From Conchocele bisecta (taxonomy: Eukaryota; Mollusca; Bivalvia; Lucinida; Thyasiridae), in the NCBI GenBank assembly GCA_029237695.1, contig CM055265.1, positions 122,658,834-122,722,833 on the forward strand: 64,000 bases of DNA. Direction: 5' to 3'. The position numbers and the translations under genes were made by a program. Shown piece after piece: positions 1 to 10,881 of this stretch (its first letter is position 1; every line of letters starts with the position of its first letter). The notes beneath the pieces were generated by a model. That model saw only the letters and a program-made list of their open reading frames with translations. It did not search any database and had not been told where the DNA came from.

Positions 1-222
1 TTAATATAAATAATTAGAAAATATAATGCCTCATTTGCATATGAAAATAGCCTGATACCACCGCGAGTCACTATCAGTAAAATAAATATTACTAAATGAT
101 TATATCTGTATAGCGGGCACTCGTATCTTTTCAGAACTGGTGGAATATTGACACACTTATAAACGTATGTCATGCATATAGAACATGCTGTGCCTATTGA
201 GTGGGCATGTACCTTTAACACG
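1..222. mobile_element. Family S palindromic element, right part (cut by window edge)
   Basis: The stretch ends with GGGCATGTACCTTTAA and carries the body seen again at 46018-46457 and 59605-60418, including the segment about a CGAGTCACTATCAGT and the 'ttcagaactggtgga' block. In the complete copies both ends read TTAAAGGTACATG inverted, so a TTAA target is possible. Only the right part lies in the window. Confidence 0.7.
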
Positions 223-1195
223 ACCATTGGATTACATTTATTATATTTAGTAGTTTACCCATGTACGCCATCTTTCATCGTACGTATATTTATAATTATA
301 CCATAGCCATGTATGTATGCTCATGAGGCAGTTGCCTCGATGCAATAAACTATTCTTCTTCTTCATGTTAGAAACATGTCGGGTGTTTCATTGAAGGAAT
401 GACGATGAGTGCAGATCCTGATCAGACTGTGCGGATGCACAGGATGATCTGGATCTACACTGATCGCAAAACACTTAAGCTCCATTTTTCAGGCACAGTC
501 ACATTTTGAGAACTATTCGATTAATCAGAGAATGGGTATTTTTGTTAAAACATCTGAACAACACAGACAAATATGTACATGTAGTTGAAAACAATAAACG
601 GGTGCGGGAGTATGTTGCTAGAGTTACTGTTCGCAACTAACAAGCATGCAGATCCAGATAGGTACCCGTCAGTACACCGCTTTAAATGTCCAAAACGCGG
701 GAGGAGTACAGCCTGCCAGTAGTCTACGTTACATGTTTATTATCCTTTTCACAAAAGAAATAGTAAAGCAATCTCACATTTGTTCCTGAATGGTGCATGT
801 ATAGCGAAAATGTCAAAACTATACACAGACGGCTTGTTGCAGTCCGGCTCATCTGGCTCTACGGTGTTTGCAAATGTTTGCTTTATGGTTTGTAGGTTTG
901 AGTATGTTTATTGCAGATGGCAAATTAGTATCTCATAATACGATTGTGCACTCTCGTACACGAATCTAGAATTGTTTCATAAACGTCGTAGTGTCCTTTT
1001 TCAGCCGATTGTCACTTCTACAGATGCAATTCACTGTGTTGCTACACAACAATGTCTTGATACTGGATACATGTCTCGTTTTATGAGCTCAATCATTTAT
1101 TACTAGTACAGGCGAAAACGGGGTTTATTCGTTTTGATCAGTGTAGATCATGGCTTATTAAGACACACGTTGGTGTCCTCAGGAATCGATCACTG
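223..1195. other. Intergenic, mostly unrecognised
   Basis: No convincing coding sequence. 378-475 is a decayed family E hairpin (GATCAGACTGTGCGG... and its partner). 600-650 resembles the CTTGCAATCTACTCCCG repeat at 58146. The rest matches nothing else I can see in the window. Confidence 0.6.
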
Positions 1196-1442
1196 TTAAC
1201 CCTTTGAACCCGAAATCCCGCTATATCGGCTTATGCAAAAGGTGCAGATCCAGATGAGCCGGCTCGTAACGAGCCGTCTCATCAGGATCTGCACTTTTTG
1301 CAAGTAATTTTCATATTTCTTAGAACAAAAGCACCCCCTTTTCATAAATGGACGAATCTGAAAATCATTTTGTGACCATTGGATTGGTCGGAACATTAGC
1401 ATATCACAGTCCATTCCAGTTCCGTAGGGTTGAAAAGGTTAA
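1196..1442 (+). mobile_element. Family D hairpin element
   Basis: Bounded by TTAACCCTTTGAACCCG on the left and AGGGTTGAAAAGGTTAA on the right. It contains a strong hairpin made by GTGCAGATCCAGATGAGCCG and its complement around 1246-1300, then CCCCCTTTTCATAAATGGAC. Other copies are at 6099, 8180 (reversed), 12377, 26716 (no hairpin), 36204, 49840, 60433 and 60641. Non-coding. Confidence 0.85.
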
Positions 1443-2470
1443 TGAACACACTAGTAAGGAATTCCACTGTAAGTTTCAGTCCGCTTCTTCGATCGCAACC
1501 CACATGTAAGACTCGGATCAGGGGCCAAATCCCAGAAAGGGGGCTAATCCGAGAACGCGTGTCAATTTTTCCCAGAACGTTCCCGCACGTTCTGGATTAA
1601 GCCGTTTTGATTTCAAGTGTAAATGATGTCAAAGTTAGTGACATACGTCACGCTCTGTCCGGATGCGTCCAGATAAAAAATGGCGGCAACTAGTGAAGAC
1701 GTGGGTGGGGTTTGTCATCAAATAAAAGTATGCCTTCCCCTTTCCCATGACAGTCGTATCTTGTAAATGTCCAATGTGTGGAATGTTCATACATTTTCCG
1801 GCCATTTTCGGATTGGCCCCAGTTCTGGAGTTGACGTCATGTTTTCGGCTCCTGTTCTGGGATTAGCCCCCGTTCTTGGACTGACTCCCGGTCTGGGTTT
1901 TACATATGTACCGTGCATGCATTTAATTCCAACATACATGAATTTGAGTGTCCATTATTTAATTGATTTATGCCCACTGCAACACCGCCGCGCCACACAA
2001 TCCACACACCTACACCCCTCCCACACTTCCTTCCGGCGAGGATCGATCGCTACATGCTATTTATCATGTTTATAGGTTATTTGATTTGTTTGTATCTGGA
2101 TATTTGCACGAGTCCCGCAGCGTGCAATATCGTTGCGTGGCGGAATGTGAGTGGCATATATTCACATACAAATCAAATAACCTTAAAGTTTTTATTATAT
2201 ATGCGTATATCACTAGAAATGGATATGCGTGTCAAAACATATACAAGACATACATAAAATAAACAAAGTAGTTGTGATTTAAAAAGAACTATTTTGCGAG
2301 GTGAAACGTAGATCCGGCGCTGACCAATATGAACTCACGCGACGTCAATACGGAAAATATTATATCCATTGTGTTTTCAATGGGAATCGAAAGTACGTGT
2401 ACATAATAGGGAAGTAATCAGGTGGCGATTCAGCTGTACAATATGTGTTGTTGCGCTTCATAACGCGCTT
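1443..2470. other. Intergenic; degenerate GATTAGCCCC-rich block
   Basis: 1515-1900 has inverted and direct versions of a motif like GGGGGCTAATCCGAGAACG (near 1540) and GGGATTAGCCCCCGTTCT (near 1858), suggesting an old foldback element. The short open frames at 1767-2262 have no recognisable domain and overlap this repeat. No gene supported. Confidence 0.5.
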
Positions 2471-2594
2471 GATATAAACTTGGAAAAGTCGCGGGAATAT
2501 TGGACGAGGCCTTCCGGCCTTCGTCCAGTATTCCCGCGACTTTTCCACGTTTATACCCCGATAAATTCCACAAAAAGGCCATTCATTCCTATAA
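2471..2594. mobile_element. Family B hairpin, core only
   Basis: A near-perfect palindrome centred near 2517, with arms containing AAAAGTCGCGGGAATATTGG and its complement. Longer versions with the same core occur at 14783-15142 and 61450-61806. Non-coding. Confidence 0.85.
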
Positions 2595-2660
2595 TGCATG
2601 CAGCATAGCGATGAATATGGACGATAAACAATTAACGTACAGGTAGCCCTACAAGAGGAC

Positions 2661-2893
2661 CAGGGGCCCGTTTCACTAAACTTACGTACGACTAAAATGT
2701 TCGTAAGTGCAAATTTAGGATCGTCTTGAAATTTAATTTGATGGATTTACATTTAATGCAGCCTATGCTCAATACATGTAAATCCAATAATTGTCTACAA
2801 GAAAACATTGTTAATGTGAAATTTACAGACTATCATATAATTTTGCACTTACGAACATTTTAGTCGTACGAGGTTTAGTGAAACGAGCCCCTG
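2661..2893. mobile_element. Family C TIR element (hAT-like ends)
   Basis: Both ends read CAGGGGCCCGTTTCACTAAA inverted, followed by CGTACGACTAAAATGTTCGT. The interior carries TGGATTTACATTTA and its inverse. The CAGGGGCCCG ends resemble hAT-type non-autonomous elements (from memory). Other copies: 3446, 17390, 33155, 34300, 42594, 51225 (split), 57479. Confidence 0.85.
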
Positions 2894-3445
2894 GTTGTAA
2901 AATTATTGCAAACGGCGTAAGGAAAATAACACTGTAAACTCAATAATTATTATAATTTCATTGTGGTTTGAAAGTGAACATTTAACCAGGCCGTTCTTGA
3001 CTTACATGTAAGCACAAATAGAAAAGTGCTACACACAACGCGTGTAATAACCATTTCTTGCTTGTCGGTTGTGTGATTATCATGGATTTCTTGATCGTCG
3101 CTTGTGCTGTTTTACTGGCAACTGTGGCAAGTCAAATGCACAATACTTCCTGAAACTCGAGTTTCAGACTCGAACCTAAAAAACTGAGATGCATAATCGC
3201 TGATTCATACGGATATCGACTGTTGATGTCTTCTGATCATGGTGGAATCAATATGGGTGTTACACTGACTTAATAGCGATATATTCAGCCGTTATCAGAC
3301 GGCGCGAATGTGCAATGGCGCGATGGTCTTGCTCTACACTGGTCACAGCGACCATAAGCACCATCTCTCCATCACAGCAACACAAACATGAATACGCTGG
3401 TAGGACTTCACATTTACAGACCACAGGGAACGGTGAAAAAGTCCA
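2894..3445. other. Intergenic, nothing recognised
   Basis: No domain-bearing open frame and no similarity to the other families in this window. Confidence 0.5.
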
Positions 3446-3645
3446 TGGGGCCGTTTCACTAAACTTCGTACGACTAAAATGTTCGTAAGTGAACAATTAT
3501 GATAGTCTGAAAAGTTCACATTAACACTGTTTTCTTGTAAACAATTATTGGATTCACATTTATTGAGCATAGGCTGTATATGCAGCCTATGCTCAATAAA
3601 TGTAAATCCATCAATTGAAATTTCCAGACGATCCTAAATCCTTAG
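3446..3645. mobile_element. Family C element, right end missing
   Basis: Starts GGGGCCGTTTCACTAAACTT and contains the central palindrome GCATATGCAGCC-type hairpin near 3575, but stops after GACGATCCTAAATC, where family K sequence begins. The terminal inverted repeat on the right has been lost. Confidence 0.75.
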
Positions 3646-3989
3646 ATTATGTACATGTATAAGTTATTGTTTACATATTGGATTTTTAAGGAATTAAATG
3701 CGAGGGAGCACTAGCGACCGTAGCATTTAGTTCCCGAAAAATCCAATATGTGAACAATAACTGACTTATAGTTCAGCCAAGTACACAGAAATGTCCCATC
3801 CGAGTATTTATTTTCCATTTCCTATTGAACAGTTAATCTTTAAATCTGGTAATATGTAACTTATTGGGGTTAAATGTTGCAATATGTGAAATAAGTGGAG
3901 CACAATGTTGTCCAGCGATTGGCTTAGAAAGTAGGGCGAACTTTAAGTATTTTAACAAATATGCAACGTCTGTTGGTATAGTAAGATAT
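3646..3989. mobile_element. Family K palindromic element with flanking body
   Basis: Contains the inverted pair ATTGGATTTTTAAGGAATTA / TAGTTCCCGAAAAATCCAAT around a GCGAGGGAGC centre, then a body with ATTGGGGTTAAATGTTGCAA. The same body and hairpin recur near 4350-4620 and 34840-35065. No gene. Confidence 0.65.
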
Positions 3990-4253
3990 AGAGAATAGTA
4001 GGTTAGTGCCGTGAATGGGAACAAATATCTGGCAAGGCTTAGGAAACGGGATGGGCGAGGCTATGCCGAGCACATCCCGTTTCCGTGCCGCGCCAGATAT
4101 GTTTTCCCATTCACGGCACTAACCTACTATTCTATTTATCCCGTGAACACCTACAAATGGCTGTAAAATGCAAAAATAGTATTGACTGGATATCAAAAAT
4201 GTTTCACGGCACCGTGTTTCACGGCACATACGCACTGTGTTGACGGGATAAAT
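3990..4253 (+). mobile_element. Family A two-hairpin element
   Basis: First hairpin: GAATAGTAGGTTAGTGCCGT facing its complement ending near 4133. Second hairpin: TTTATCCCGTGAACAC facing GTGTTGACGGGATAAA, with an inner CACGGCACCGTGTTTCACGG. Eight copies in the window keep the two hairpins together in the same relative order. Confidence 0.85.
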
Positions 4254-4349
4254 CGATTTATACCAGTTTAGTTGATTTGAAAACGAGAGTATAGTATAGC
4301 GATTCGAAACCACTGTTAGGGGCGGAGCTTCGCGACTGGGCTGGTAGAC

Positions 4350-4620
4350 AATAAGTACGTTATAGTTCACATATTGTATTTTTAATAAGTTAATTTGTTT
4401 AAAAATCCAATATATGAACTATAACTTTTACATATTATAATTCTCCCTACTTGCTTAGCCAATCGCTGGCTAGTGTCGCACTTCACTTAAGTCACATAAT
4501 GCAAGATTTAACCCCAATACGTTACATATTACCATATTTAACTACTGCATTGCATCTGTTCGACAGGACATGGAAAATCAATACTCGGACGAGAGACTGC
4601 ATTATAAAAACGTGGCTAAT
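4350..4620. mobile_element. Family K copy
   Basis: Short hairpin TTCACATATTGTATTTTTAA / AAAAATCCAATATATGAAC, followed by the inverted body segment with CAATACGTTACATATTACCA. It sits between two A elements, so A and K are interleaved at 3.6-5.0 kb. Confidence 0.6.
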
Positions 4621-4625
4621 TATAT

Positions 4626-4887
4626 AGGGAATAGTAGGTTAGTGCCGTGAACGGGAAAAATATCTGGCAAGGCTCAGGAAACGGGATGGGCGAGGCTCTG
4701 CCGAGCACATCCCGTTTCCGTGCCGCGCCAGATAATTTTTACCATTCACGGCACTAACCTACTATTCTATTTATCCCGTCAACACCTTCAAATGGCTGTA
4801 CAATGCAAACATTGTATTGACTGGATATCAAAAATGTTTCACGGCACCGTGTTTCACGGCACATACGCACTGTGTTGACGGGATAAA
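4626..4887 (+). mobile_element. Family A two-hairpin element
   Basis: Same structure as 3990-4253 and in the same orientation only about 370 bp away; nearly identical in sequence. Confidence 0.85.
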
Positions 4888-5377
4888 TATCTGTTATTAG
4901 TCACGTATTGCATTTTAAGAAACTAAATACTGCGGTTGCTAACGCTCCCTTGCATTTAATTCCTTAAAAATATAATATGTGAACAATAACTTATACTAAT
5001 TGTTAGCACCTTGGTGAAATACATGTAACATGGGCGGTGTGACACGAAGTGAGCGCGTGTGTGGGTACTATACTTTTCGTCTCGTGAACTGATGACAACA
5101 AGGCATACAATCAGTACAATATAGCGCTGAACATTTAATTACTAAATTTAATACATATTGGCGAAAGCGTCGCAATATGCGATTAATTGAGACGAAATGC
5201 CGTTCTTTCATTGGTCGGGAAACTAAGGTAAGCAATAAGTTATATTAGAAACTATGTCATCTGGTGATATTTGTCCTGTGACCTTATAAGTCAGATTTTA
5301 AACTATATCATATTGTGTTTCCCTATTACATGTGACTCAGACCAATAGCGGTCTAAACTGGTTGCAAAACTCATTAT
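4888..5377. other. Intergenic with a family K fragment
   Basis: 4895-4990 repeats the K hairpin in decayed form (TAGTCACGTATTGCATTTTA ... ATATAATATGTGAACAATAA). The rest shows no gene or repeat I recognise. Confidence 0.45.
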
Positions 5378-5625
5378 TAACCCTTAGACCGCTACTCACA
5401 ACAATTGTCGTTTGCTGTTGCTTTTATATCTCGCCTTATTTCTCAATAACAACATGGTTTGACAGCACTTCAGAATCATTTCCAATGGAAATAATTCTGA
5501 AGTGCTGTCAAAGCATGTTGTAAATTATTCTAAAATGCTGTCAAAGCATGTTTTTGATGATAAAAATGGAAAATAGAAAATAAACAGCAGACGACACAAA
5601 ATTAAGATAGCGGTCTAAGGGTTAA
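5378..5625. mobile_element. Family L palindromic element
   Basis: Ends TTAACCCTTAGACCGCTA / TAGCGGTCTAAGGGTTAA. Subterminal CGTTTGCTGTTGCTTTTAT pairs with AATAAACAGCAGACGAC, and an inner hairpin pairs GCACTTCAGAATCATTTCC with its complement. Copies at 15327-15541 and 35823-36017. Confidence 0.8.
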
Positions 5626-5814
5626 AGGCGGAAGTTTTCTTCATGGCGCGTCATCTGATTGTTCGTCCTATTTTTATAAGCTTCCGATTGTCAGATAAAA
5701 ATAATGTGACAGCCGCTGATTATTATATAAGATTCACACCGAAACAGTTATTTTGATATATTGAAAAGTATATATACATTGTATATGAATTAATGTCATG
5801 TCTCGTACGCGTAC

Positions 5815-5975
5815 ATGTATGTAGAGGATATTTCATGAGTGATGTTTTAATATGATATGTATTAAACGAGTTTACTGATTTCATAAGAAACGAGGATTTC
5901 ATAAGAAACGAGGCTATGCCGAGTTTCTTATGGATCAGTCAACGAGTTTAATAAATATCATATTAAATACACACA
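5815..5975. mobile_element. Family M palindromic element
   Basis: Contains TTTCATAAGAAACGAGG and its inverse separated by a short centre, flanked by TAATATGATATGTATTAAAC and inverse. Related pieces at 9299-9450 and 10395-10480. Confidence 0.55.
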
Positions 5976-6098
5976 AATGTTTGCATAAGCTAATACACAT
6001 TAATTGAAGCTGTACTGATCACCCGGCATGTTTTTGCAGCGGACTCTTTTTGCATATTCATTACACTAGTGTGTTATGATTTTTATTACACTATGTTA

Positions 6099-6345
6099 TT
6101 AACCCTTTTAACCCGAAATCCCGCTATAGCGGTTTATGCAAAAAGTGCAGATCCAGATGAGCCGGCTCGTAACGAGCCATCTCATCAGGATCTGCACTTT
6201 TTGAAAGTAATTTTAATATTTTTTAGAACAAAAAATATCCCCTTTTCATAAATGGACTAGTCTGAAAACCATTTTGTGACGGTTGGGTTGGTTGCAAAAT
6301 GAACATATCAAAATCCATTCCAGTGGCTTAGGCTTGAAAGGGTTA
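6099..6345 (+). mobile_element. Family D hairpin element
   Basis: TTAACCCTTTTAACCCGAAA at the left end and GGCTTGAAAGGGTTAA at the right, with the GTGCAGATCCAGATGAGCCG hairpin inside. Same orientation as 1196-1442. Confidence 0.85.
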
Positions 6346-6546
6346 AACTGTGAAAGTCCACTTCATGCAATAAATTAAAATACGTTTAGTCTATACGGAT
6401 AGTTATTTTTAAATAATCAAGCATAATTCTGTTATGTTCGTTGTGAATTGTCAAACAAATATATGATATATATTAAGAATATTGTCTCACACGTGGAGGC
6501 TATACTATCCTAGATATTTGTTTCGATTATTATTTAGATATGTAAC

Positions 6547-7021
6547 TACTGTCTATTCCACGTTTTGCTGCCGACGAACTTTTGCCTATTGAACACATTA
6601 CACCTACAAATATTTAAATATAAGTACTTTTTCATCAATAACAAAAAAGTCACGATTTTCGTATGGGAATTTAGCTTGGGGCAAAAGAAGCTGAACCAGC
6701 TGCAGGAAGAGTGAAAAAGGAAAAAATGTGGAAATTGACTCTAAACCTCGATAGCATGGAAATGATGTAACTAACAAGTTAGATTTTGAAAATCGGCCCA
6801 CAATTTCCAAAATTATTTTTTTTTAAATCTATTTTAGCCCCCATGTTAAATTCCCATAGGAAAATAGTTTTTTCGTAATAAAATCAATATTTCGTGAAAT
6901 TTCATAAAAAAAATTTGGTTTAGCAGGGTGATTTTTTTATCATTGATGAAAAAGTACTTACATTTAAATATGTTTTAGATTTAATGTGTTTAATGGCCAG
7001 AAAAACGTGGAACAGACAGTA
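6547..7021. mobile_element. Family G 0.5-kb palindromic element
   Basis: Left end ACTGTCTATTCCACGTTTTG, right end AAAACGTGGAACAGACAGT. Subterminal AAGTACTTTTTCATC occurs inverted near both ends, and the arms carry TCCCATAGGAAAA-type segments. The apparent short open frames inside are arm sequence. Copies at 9838, 28551 (fragment), 33858 and 62687. Confidence 0.8.
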
Positions 7022-7116
7022 ATTCTGACATACATGTAATTGTATATTTTGAATATTGAATAGAAAATGAACTATTTTTCACGATTAAGAACACGCTGTA
7101 ATTTACATTGAACTGT

Positions 7117-7512
7117 ATACATGCACATGTGTCATTGTATGTTGGTTCTACATATGGATGTGACTGGAGAAATGGGGCGTATGGGTTTTGCGACCAGTGT
7201 AGATCCAGATCAGCCTGTGCATCCACATGCACATGTGTCATTGTATGTTGGTTCTACATATGGATGTGACTGGAGAAATGGGGCGTATGGGTTTTGCGAC
7301 CAGTGTAGATCCAGATCAGCCTGTGCATCCGCACAGGCTGATCAGGATCTGCACTGTTCGCGGCGCCATTCAATCACTGTGTTTCACCGGTCATGATTGT
7401 AATACGCATTGTAGATCACTACCAGGCCACAGTAATGTCACGGTGATATATGATCAGAAGCTACATGGGTCACAAATCTCATAAGCCCCATTTCGCCAGT
7501 AACAGCCACATA
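7117..7512. mobile_element. Family E TIR element with internal 106-bp duplication
   Basis: Left end GATGTGACTGGAGAAATGGG faces CCCCATTTCGCCAGTAACAG on the right. Central hairpin CAGCCTGTGCATCCGCACAG. The left 106 bp, starting CATGCACATGTGTCATTGTA, is present twice in tandem (7120 and 7226). Family E occurs at about ten places in the window. Confidence 0.8.
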
Positions 7513-7916
7513 AATGAGGAAGATGTTTATTCAGATAAAAACTAACGCTTTAAGCCATATGGCCCCTGTAACAACACACACTTAAGTTATGAAAAAGACA
7601 GCAGCCAGATATATTTTTCAAATGTGTGATCGAATAAAGTAGTTCATGTATGGAATGTCAGCATGGGAAGAGTACCGATGACTGTGCTACACTACATAAA
7701 AATATAATTCATATAACGCATTACTACTCCCTCGTATATACTATACGTAGTTGCGACAATTGTAAGAGCTACCGTTCGCTATAGTTTATAATATGCAATC
7801 GATCGTGTGATATCATCAGTATTAATAAAATTCTCCAGACATATAACACAACAAAGTGTCAAGAATTGACGCCAGCTTCGTACATGAATAAACCATAGCC
7901 AACACTCTGACATACC
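7513..7916. other. Intergenic, nothing recognised
   Basis: No open frame with recognisable content and no repeat match noted. Confidence 0.45.
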
Positions 7917-8459
7917 TACGGAGCCCCGCAAGGGACATGTATTTTTTTAATTAATTCGTTCCTACGAAATAACAATTCGTTCCCTCAATTTAACAATTCG
8001 TTCCATCAAATTAACAATTCGTTCCTACGAAATAACAATTCGTTCCCTCAATTTAACAATTCGTTCCCTCAAATTAACAATTCGTTGCTACGAAATAACA
8101 ATTAGTTCCCTCGAATTGACAATTCGTTCCCACGAAATAACAATTCGTTCCAACGAAATAACAATTCTTTCCCTCAATTTAACCCTTTCACCCCTAAGTA
8201 ACTGAATGGGCTGCGATATGTTAATTTTGCAACCAATCCAATCATCGCAAAATGATTTTCAGACTATTCCATTTATAAAAAGGGGATATTTTTTGTTCTC
8301 AAAAATATTAAAATTACTTTCAAAAAGTGCAGATCCTGATGAGACGGCTCGTTACGAGCCGGCTCATCTGGATCTGCACTTTTTGCATAAACCGCTATAG
8401 CGGGGATTTCTGGTTCAAAGGGTTAACACTGCGGGGGCTCCATACTGCGGGGCTGCGTA
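7917..8459. mobile_element. Accordion element copy 1 (AATTCGTTCCC type), carrying a nested D
   Basis: Begins TACGGAGCCCCGCAAGGGAC and ends GGGGCTGCGTA. Flanked by an exact 6-bp duplication CATACC (7911-7916 and 8460-8465). The left arm is an array of AACAATTCGTTCCC units alternating ACGAAATA, TCAATTT and TCGAATT linkers. The D element at 8180-8425 replaces most of the right arm. Confidence 0.8.
8180..8425 (-). mobile_element. Family D element nested in accordion copy 1
   Basis: Reverse orientation: TAACCCTTTCACCCCTAAGT at the left and TTCTGGTTCAAAGGGTTAA at the right, with the CTCATCTGGATCTGCAC hairpin. It interrupts the repeat array of the accordion element, so it arrived later. Confidence 0.8.
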
Positions 8460-8465
8460 CATACC

Positions 8466-8633
8466 CGCAGGTGAAAGCCTCGGATCTGTGACATACAAAT
8501 AATCCATTTACCCCACCCATCTGTCGGCGTACTGTACGCTAGAACAGTAACGTACAGTTCGACAACAGGTGGGTGGGGTAAGGAATTTTTTCAATGGCAT
8601 TTTTATCTCACAGGTCCGAGTCTTCCACCTGTG
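8466..8633. mobile_element. Short foldback related to the 1.17-kb element at 19208
   Basis: Ends CAGGTGAAAGCCTCGGA / TCCGAGTCTTCCACCTGTG with subterminal TTACCCCACCCAT and GTGGGTGGGGTAA. The ends match those of 19208-20381. A weak flank match (TACATACC / CTCATACC) may be the remains of an 8-bp duplication. Confidence 0.65.
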
Positions 8634-8754
8634 CTCATACCCTCCCCAACTTACGATATGCATCTTGATTCATGTGGGTGGCAGGTGGGAGAATGCGATG
8701 GGTAATTTAACGATCGGGGCTCATATTTGGCATTTTGTATTTGACAGTTGAATC

Positions 8755-9030
8755 TGGTTATATATGTGAGTATTATGATTATTCGTAACCCTATTTTAGG
8801 GGAAGGGGCCAAGTGACTTTGGTGTGGTATGGACCTCGCACCAGGTCAGGTTATTCTAATTTCAGGACTGCATATATTTTTTCTCGATGTAAATATTCCG
8901 TTCTGATTTTGGGATTTTTCCCCTAATGCAGCAGGTTAAAATGGGATCGAACCCGTTTACCCGGCCTTACATGACCTTAGCTGTTGATAGACCGTTAAAC
9001 ACCAATAAACAATGATTCATACAACGCGTG
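8755..9030. repeat. Interspersed repeat with tRNA-like B box, SINE candidate
   Basis: Contains GGGATCGAACCCG (reverse of a GGTTCGATCCC B box) followed by a CTGTTGATAGACCGTTAAAC ... CCAATAAACAA tail. An inverted copy is at 45128-45375, and a piece at 18440-18545. Similar tails are at 23404-23460. I could not delimit a promoter-bearing head, so SINE is a suggestion. Confidence 0.5.
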
Positions 9031-9187
9031 TTGTTTCTGGCTTCATAATCAAAGGTCATACAGTTCGGTATGGCCTTCAAATATTTTCATTATAATTGTA
9101 CTGATTCCGAATTACCTACCCTAAGACAATAGTCTCGCTGTCAGTGTACAGTTTACCACCAGTTGGAGTCTGAATTTAAATGCCGTG

Positions 9188-9220
9188 AGTAGATTGCAAG
9201 AGTTACCTTCGCAACTAGAC

Positions 9221-9260
<40 letters not shown>

Positions 9261-9295
9261 ACCTGTTCCTCAAATGCTGGATCCGCCCCTGGATA
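9188..9295. repeat. Poly-C tract of 38 C inside a small repeat
   Basis: C run at 9223-9260, preceded by GTAGATTGCAAGAGTTACC and followed by TCAAATGCTGGATCCGCCCC. The flanks match the repeat at 58146-58250, which has no poly-C, so the run expanded here. Its length in the assembly is unreliable. Confidence 0.7.
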
Positions 9296-9298
9296 TAT

Positions 9299-9450
9299 TT
9301 ATATTATAATTTGTTATATGGAGGATCTTACATGAACGTTGATTTAATATAATATTTAGTAAACGATTTCATAAGAAACAAAGCTATGTGGAGTTTCTTT
9401 CGAAATTAATTAACACGTTTTATATACATGCATGTCGTATTAAATCGTCA
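9299..9450. mobile_element. Family M copy
   Basis: GATTTAATATAATATTTAGT and ATAAGAAACAAAGC followed by the inverted partner near 9395. More diverged than 5815-5975. Confidence 0.45.
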
Positions 9451-9463
9451 CACAATTAATGTT

Positions 9464-9747
9464 ATTTATCCCGTCAACACAGTGCGTATGTGCCGTGAAA
9501 CACGGTGCCGTGAAACATTTTTGATATCCTGTCAATACGATTTGAAGATGCGGCTGGGGTTATTTTTTGCATTTTAAAGCTATTTGTAATGTTGACGGGA
9601 TAAATAGAATAGTTGGTTAGTGCCGTGAATGGGAAAAATATCTGGCGCGGCACGGAAACGGGATGTGCTCGGCAGAGCCTCGCCCATCCCGTTCCTTGAG
9701 CCTTGCCAGATATTTGTTTCCATTCACGGCACTAACCTACTATTCTC
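9464..9747 (-). mobile_element. Family A two-hairpin element, reversed
   Basis: Reads TTTATCCCGTCAACAC first and ends CCGTGAATGG... partner GGCACTAACCTACTATTC. It is the only A copy in the window in this orientation, and it has the longer spacer including ATACGATTTGAAGATGCGGC. Confidence 0.85.
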
Positions 9748-9837
9748 TATATTATATTTGTTCCATAATCCCATCACCATACGTTAAAGCTGGACTGATC
9801 TACTAACGTGTTTACTGCTGTAGAGAGCGAATGTTCA

Positions 9838-10337
9838 CTTTTGTTCCACGTTTTGCTGCCGACGAACTTTTGGCTATTAAACACATTAAATCTAAAATAT
9901 ATTTAAAAGTAAGTACTTTTTCATCAGTAACAAAAAAGTCACCCTCCCCAAAAAATGTTGTTTCATGAAATATTGATTTTATTGCGAAAAAACGATTTTC
10001 CTATGGGGAGTCAATTTCCAATGTTTTTCGTTTTTTTGATCCTGAAGGAAATTGACTCCGAAACCTGGCGAGATAGCTTGAAAATGATGTAATTAAGAAA
10101 ACAAAACTTAGATTTTGAAAATCGGTCCACATATAAAAAAAATATTTAAAAAAAATATATGTTTAGCCCCCATGTTTTTTTTTCGCAATAAAATCAATAT
10201 TTGATGGAATTTCATGAAATAATTTTTTTTGGGGAGGGTGACTTTTTCTTATTGATAAAAAAGTACTTACTTTTAAATATGTTTTACATTTAATGTGTCA
10301 AAAGTTCGTCGGCAGCAAAACGTGGAACAGTCAGCAG
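9838..10337. mobile_element. Family G palindromic element
   Basis: TTGTTCCACGTTTTGCTGCC at the left; GGCAGCAAAACGTGGAACAG at the right. Subterminal AAGTACTTTTTCATCA pairs with its inverse. Arms long but imperfect. Confidence 0.8.
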
Positions 10338-10394
10338 TGTAATATGATTTCAACATACTATAGTATTACACTGCGAAATCCCATTTTATGTTGC

Positions 10395-10480
10395 AATATA
10401 TAAATAGAGGATCTTACCTGAGTGATTATTTAATACGATATTTATTAAACTAATCAATAGTTAAATAGCATATTAAATCA
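10395..10480. repeat. Family M fragment
   Basis: GAGGATCTTACCTGAGTGAT plus TTAATACGATATTTATTAAA matches the M ends at 5823 and 9316. Confidence 0.4.
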
Positions 10481-10633
10481 CCATGTATATGTATTGCATA
10501 AGCATATCATCATTCATTGAAGCTGTACTGGTCAACAATCTGTTTTCAGTAAGTTGCTAATTTGCATATGTATTACACTAGTGTATTGTGATTTTCATTA
10601 CACTGCGAAACCCATTTTATTCAATAATATAAG

Positions 10634-10771
10634 GTTTGATCATGTCCAGCCGTGTGCAAACGTTTGCTGTGGCCCGAGGGAACTGTTTGAACCCCAAGGC
10701 CGCAGGCCGCGGGTTCAAACAGTTCCCTCGGGCCACAGCAAACGTTTGCACACGGCTGGACATGATCAAAC
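10634..10771. repeat. Near-perfect 138-bp palindrome
   Basis: Arms of about 60 bp (starting GTTTGATCATGTCCAGCCGT) face each other around AAGGCCGCAGGCC. I see essentially no mismatch in the outer arms. A decayed piece of the same end (GACCATGTCCAGCCGTG) is at 60602, so this is a mobile family rather than a unique palindrome. Confidence 0.85.
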
Positions 10772-10881
10772 GTTATTGTTACATTTCCAACAAAAAACTG
10801 ATGTAATTTGAGCATTATATTCAGTATTTTCAGTACTTTTATAAAATCGTCCCATTCACGTAGATAATTTTCGGTATGCAT

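Noticed and set aside
7970..8175. CRISPR-like short palindromic repeats in accordion elements
   Set aside because: Linkers are not unique spacers but a few alternating forms, the array inverts mid-element, and the whole unit has transposon ends and duplications.
9223..9260. Poly-C tract as a biological signal
   Set aside because: Homopolymer lengths are unreliable in assemblies, and the related repeat at 58146 lacks it.
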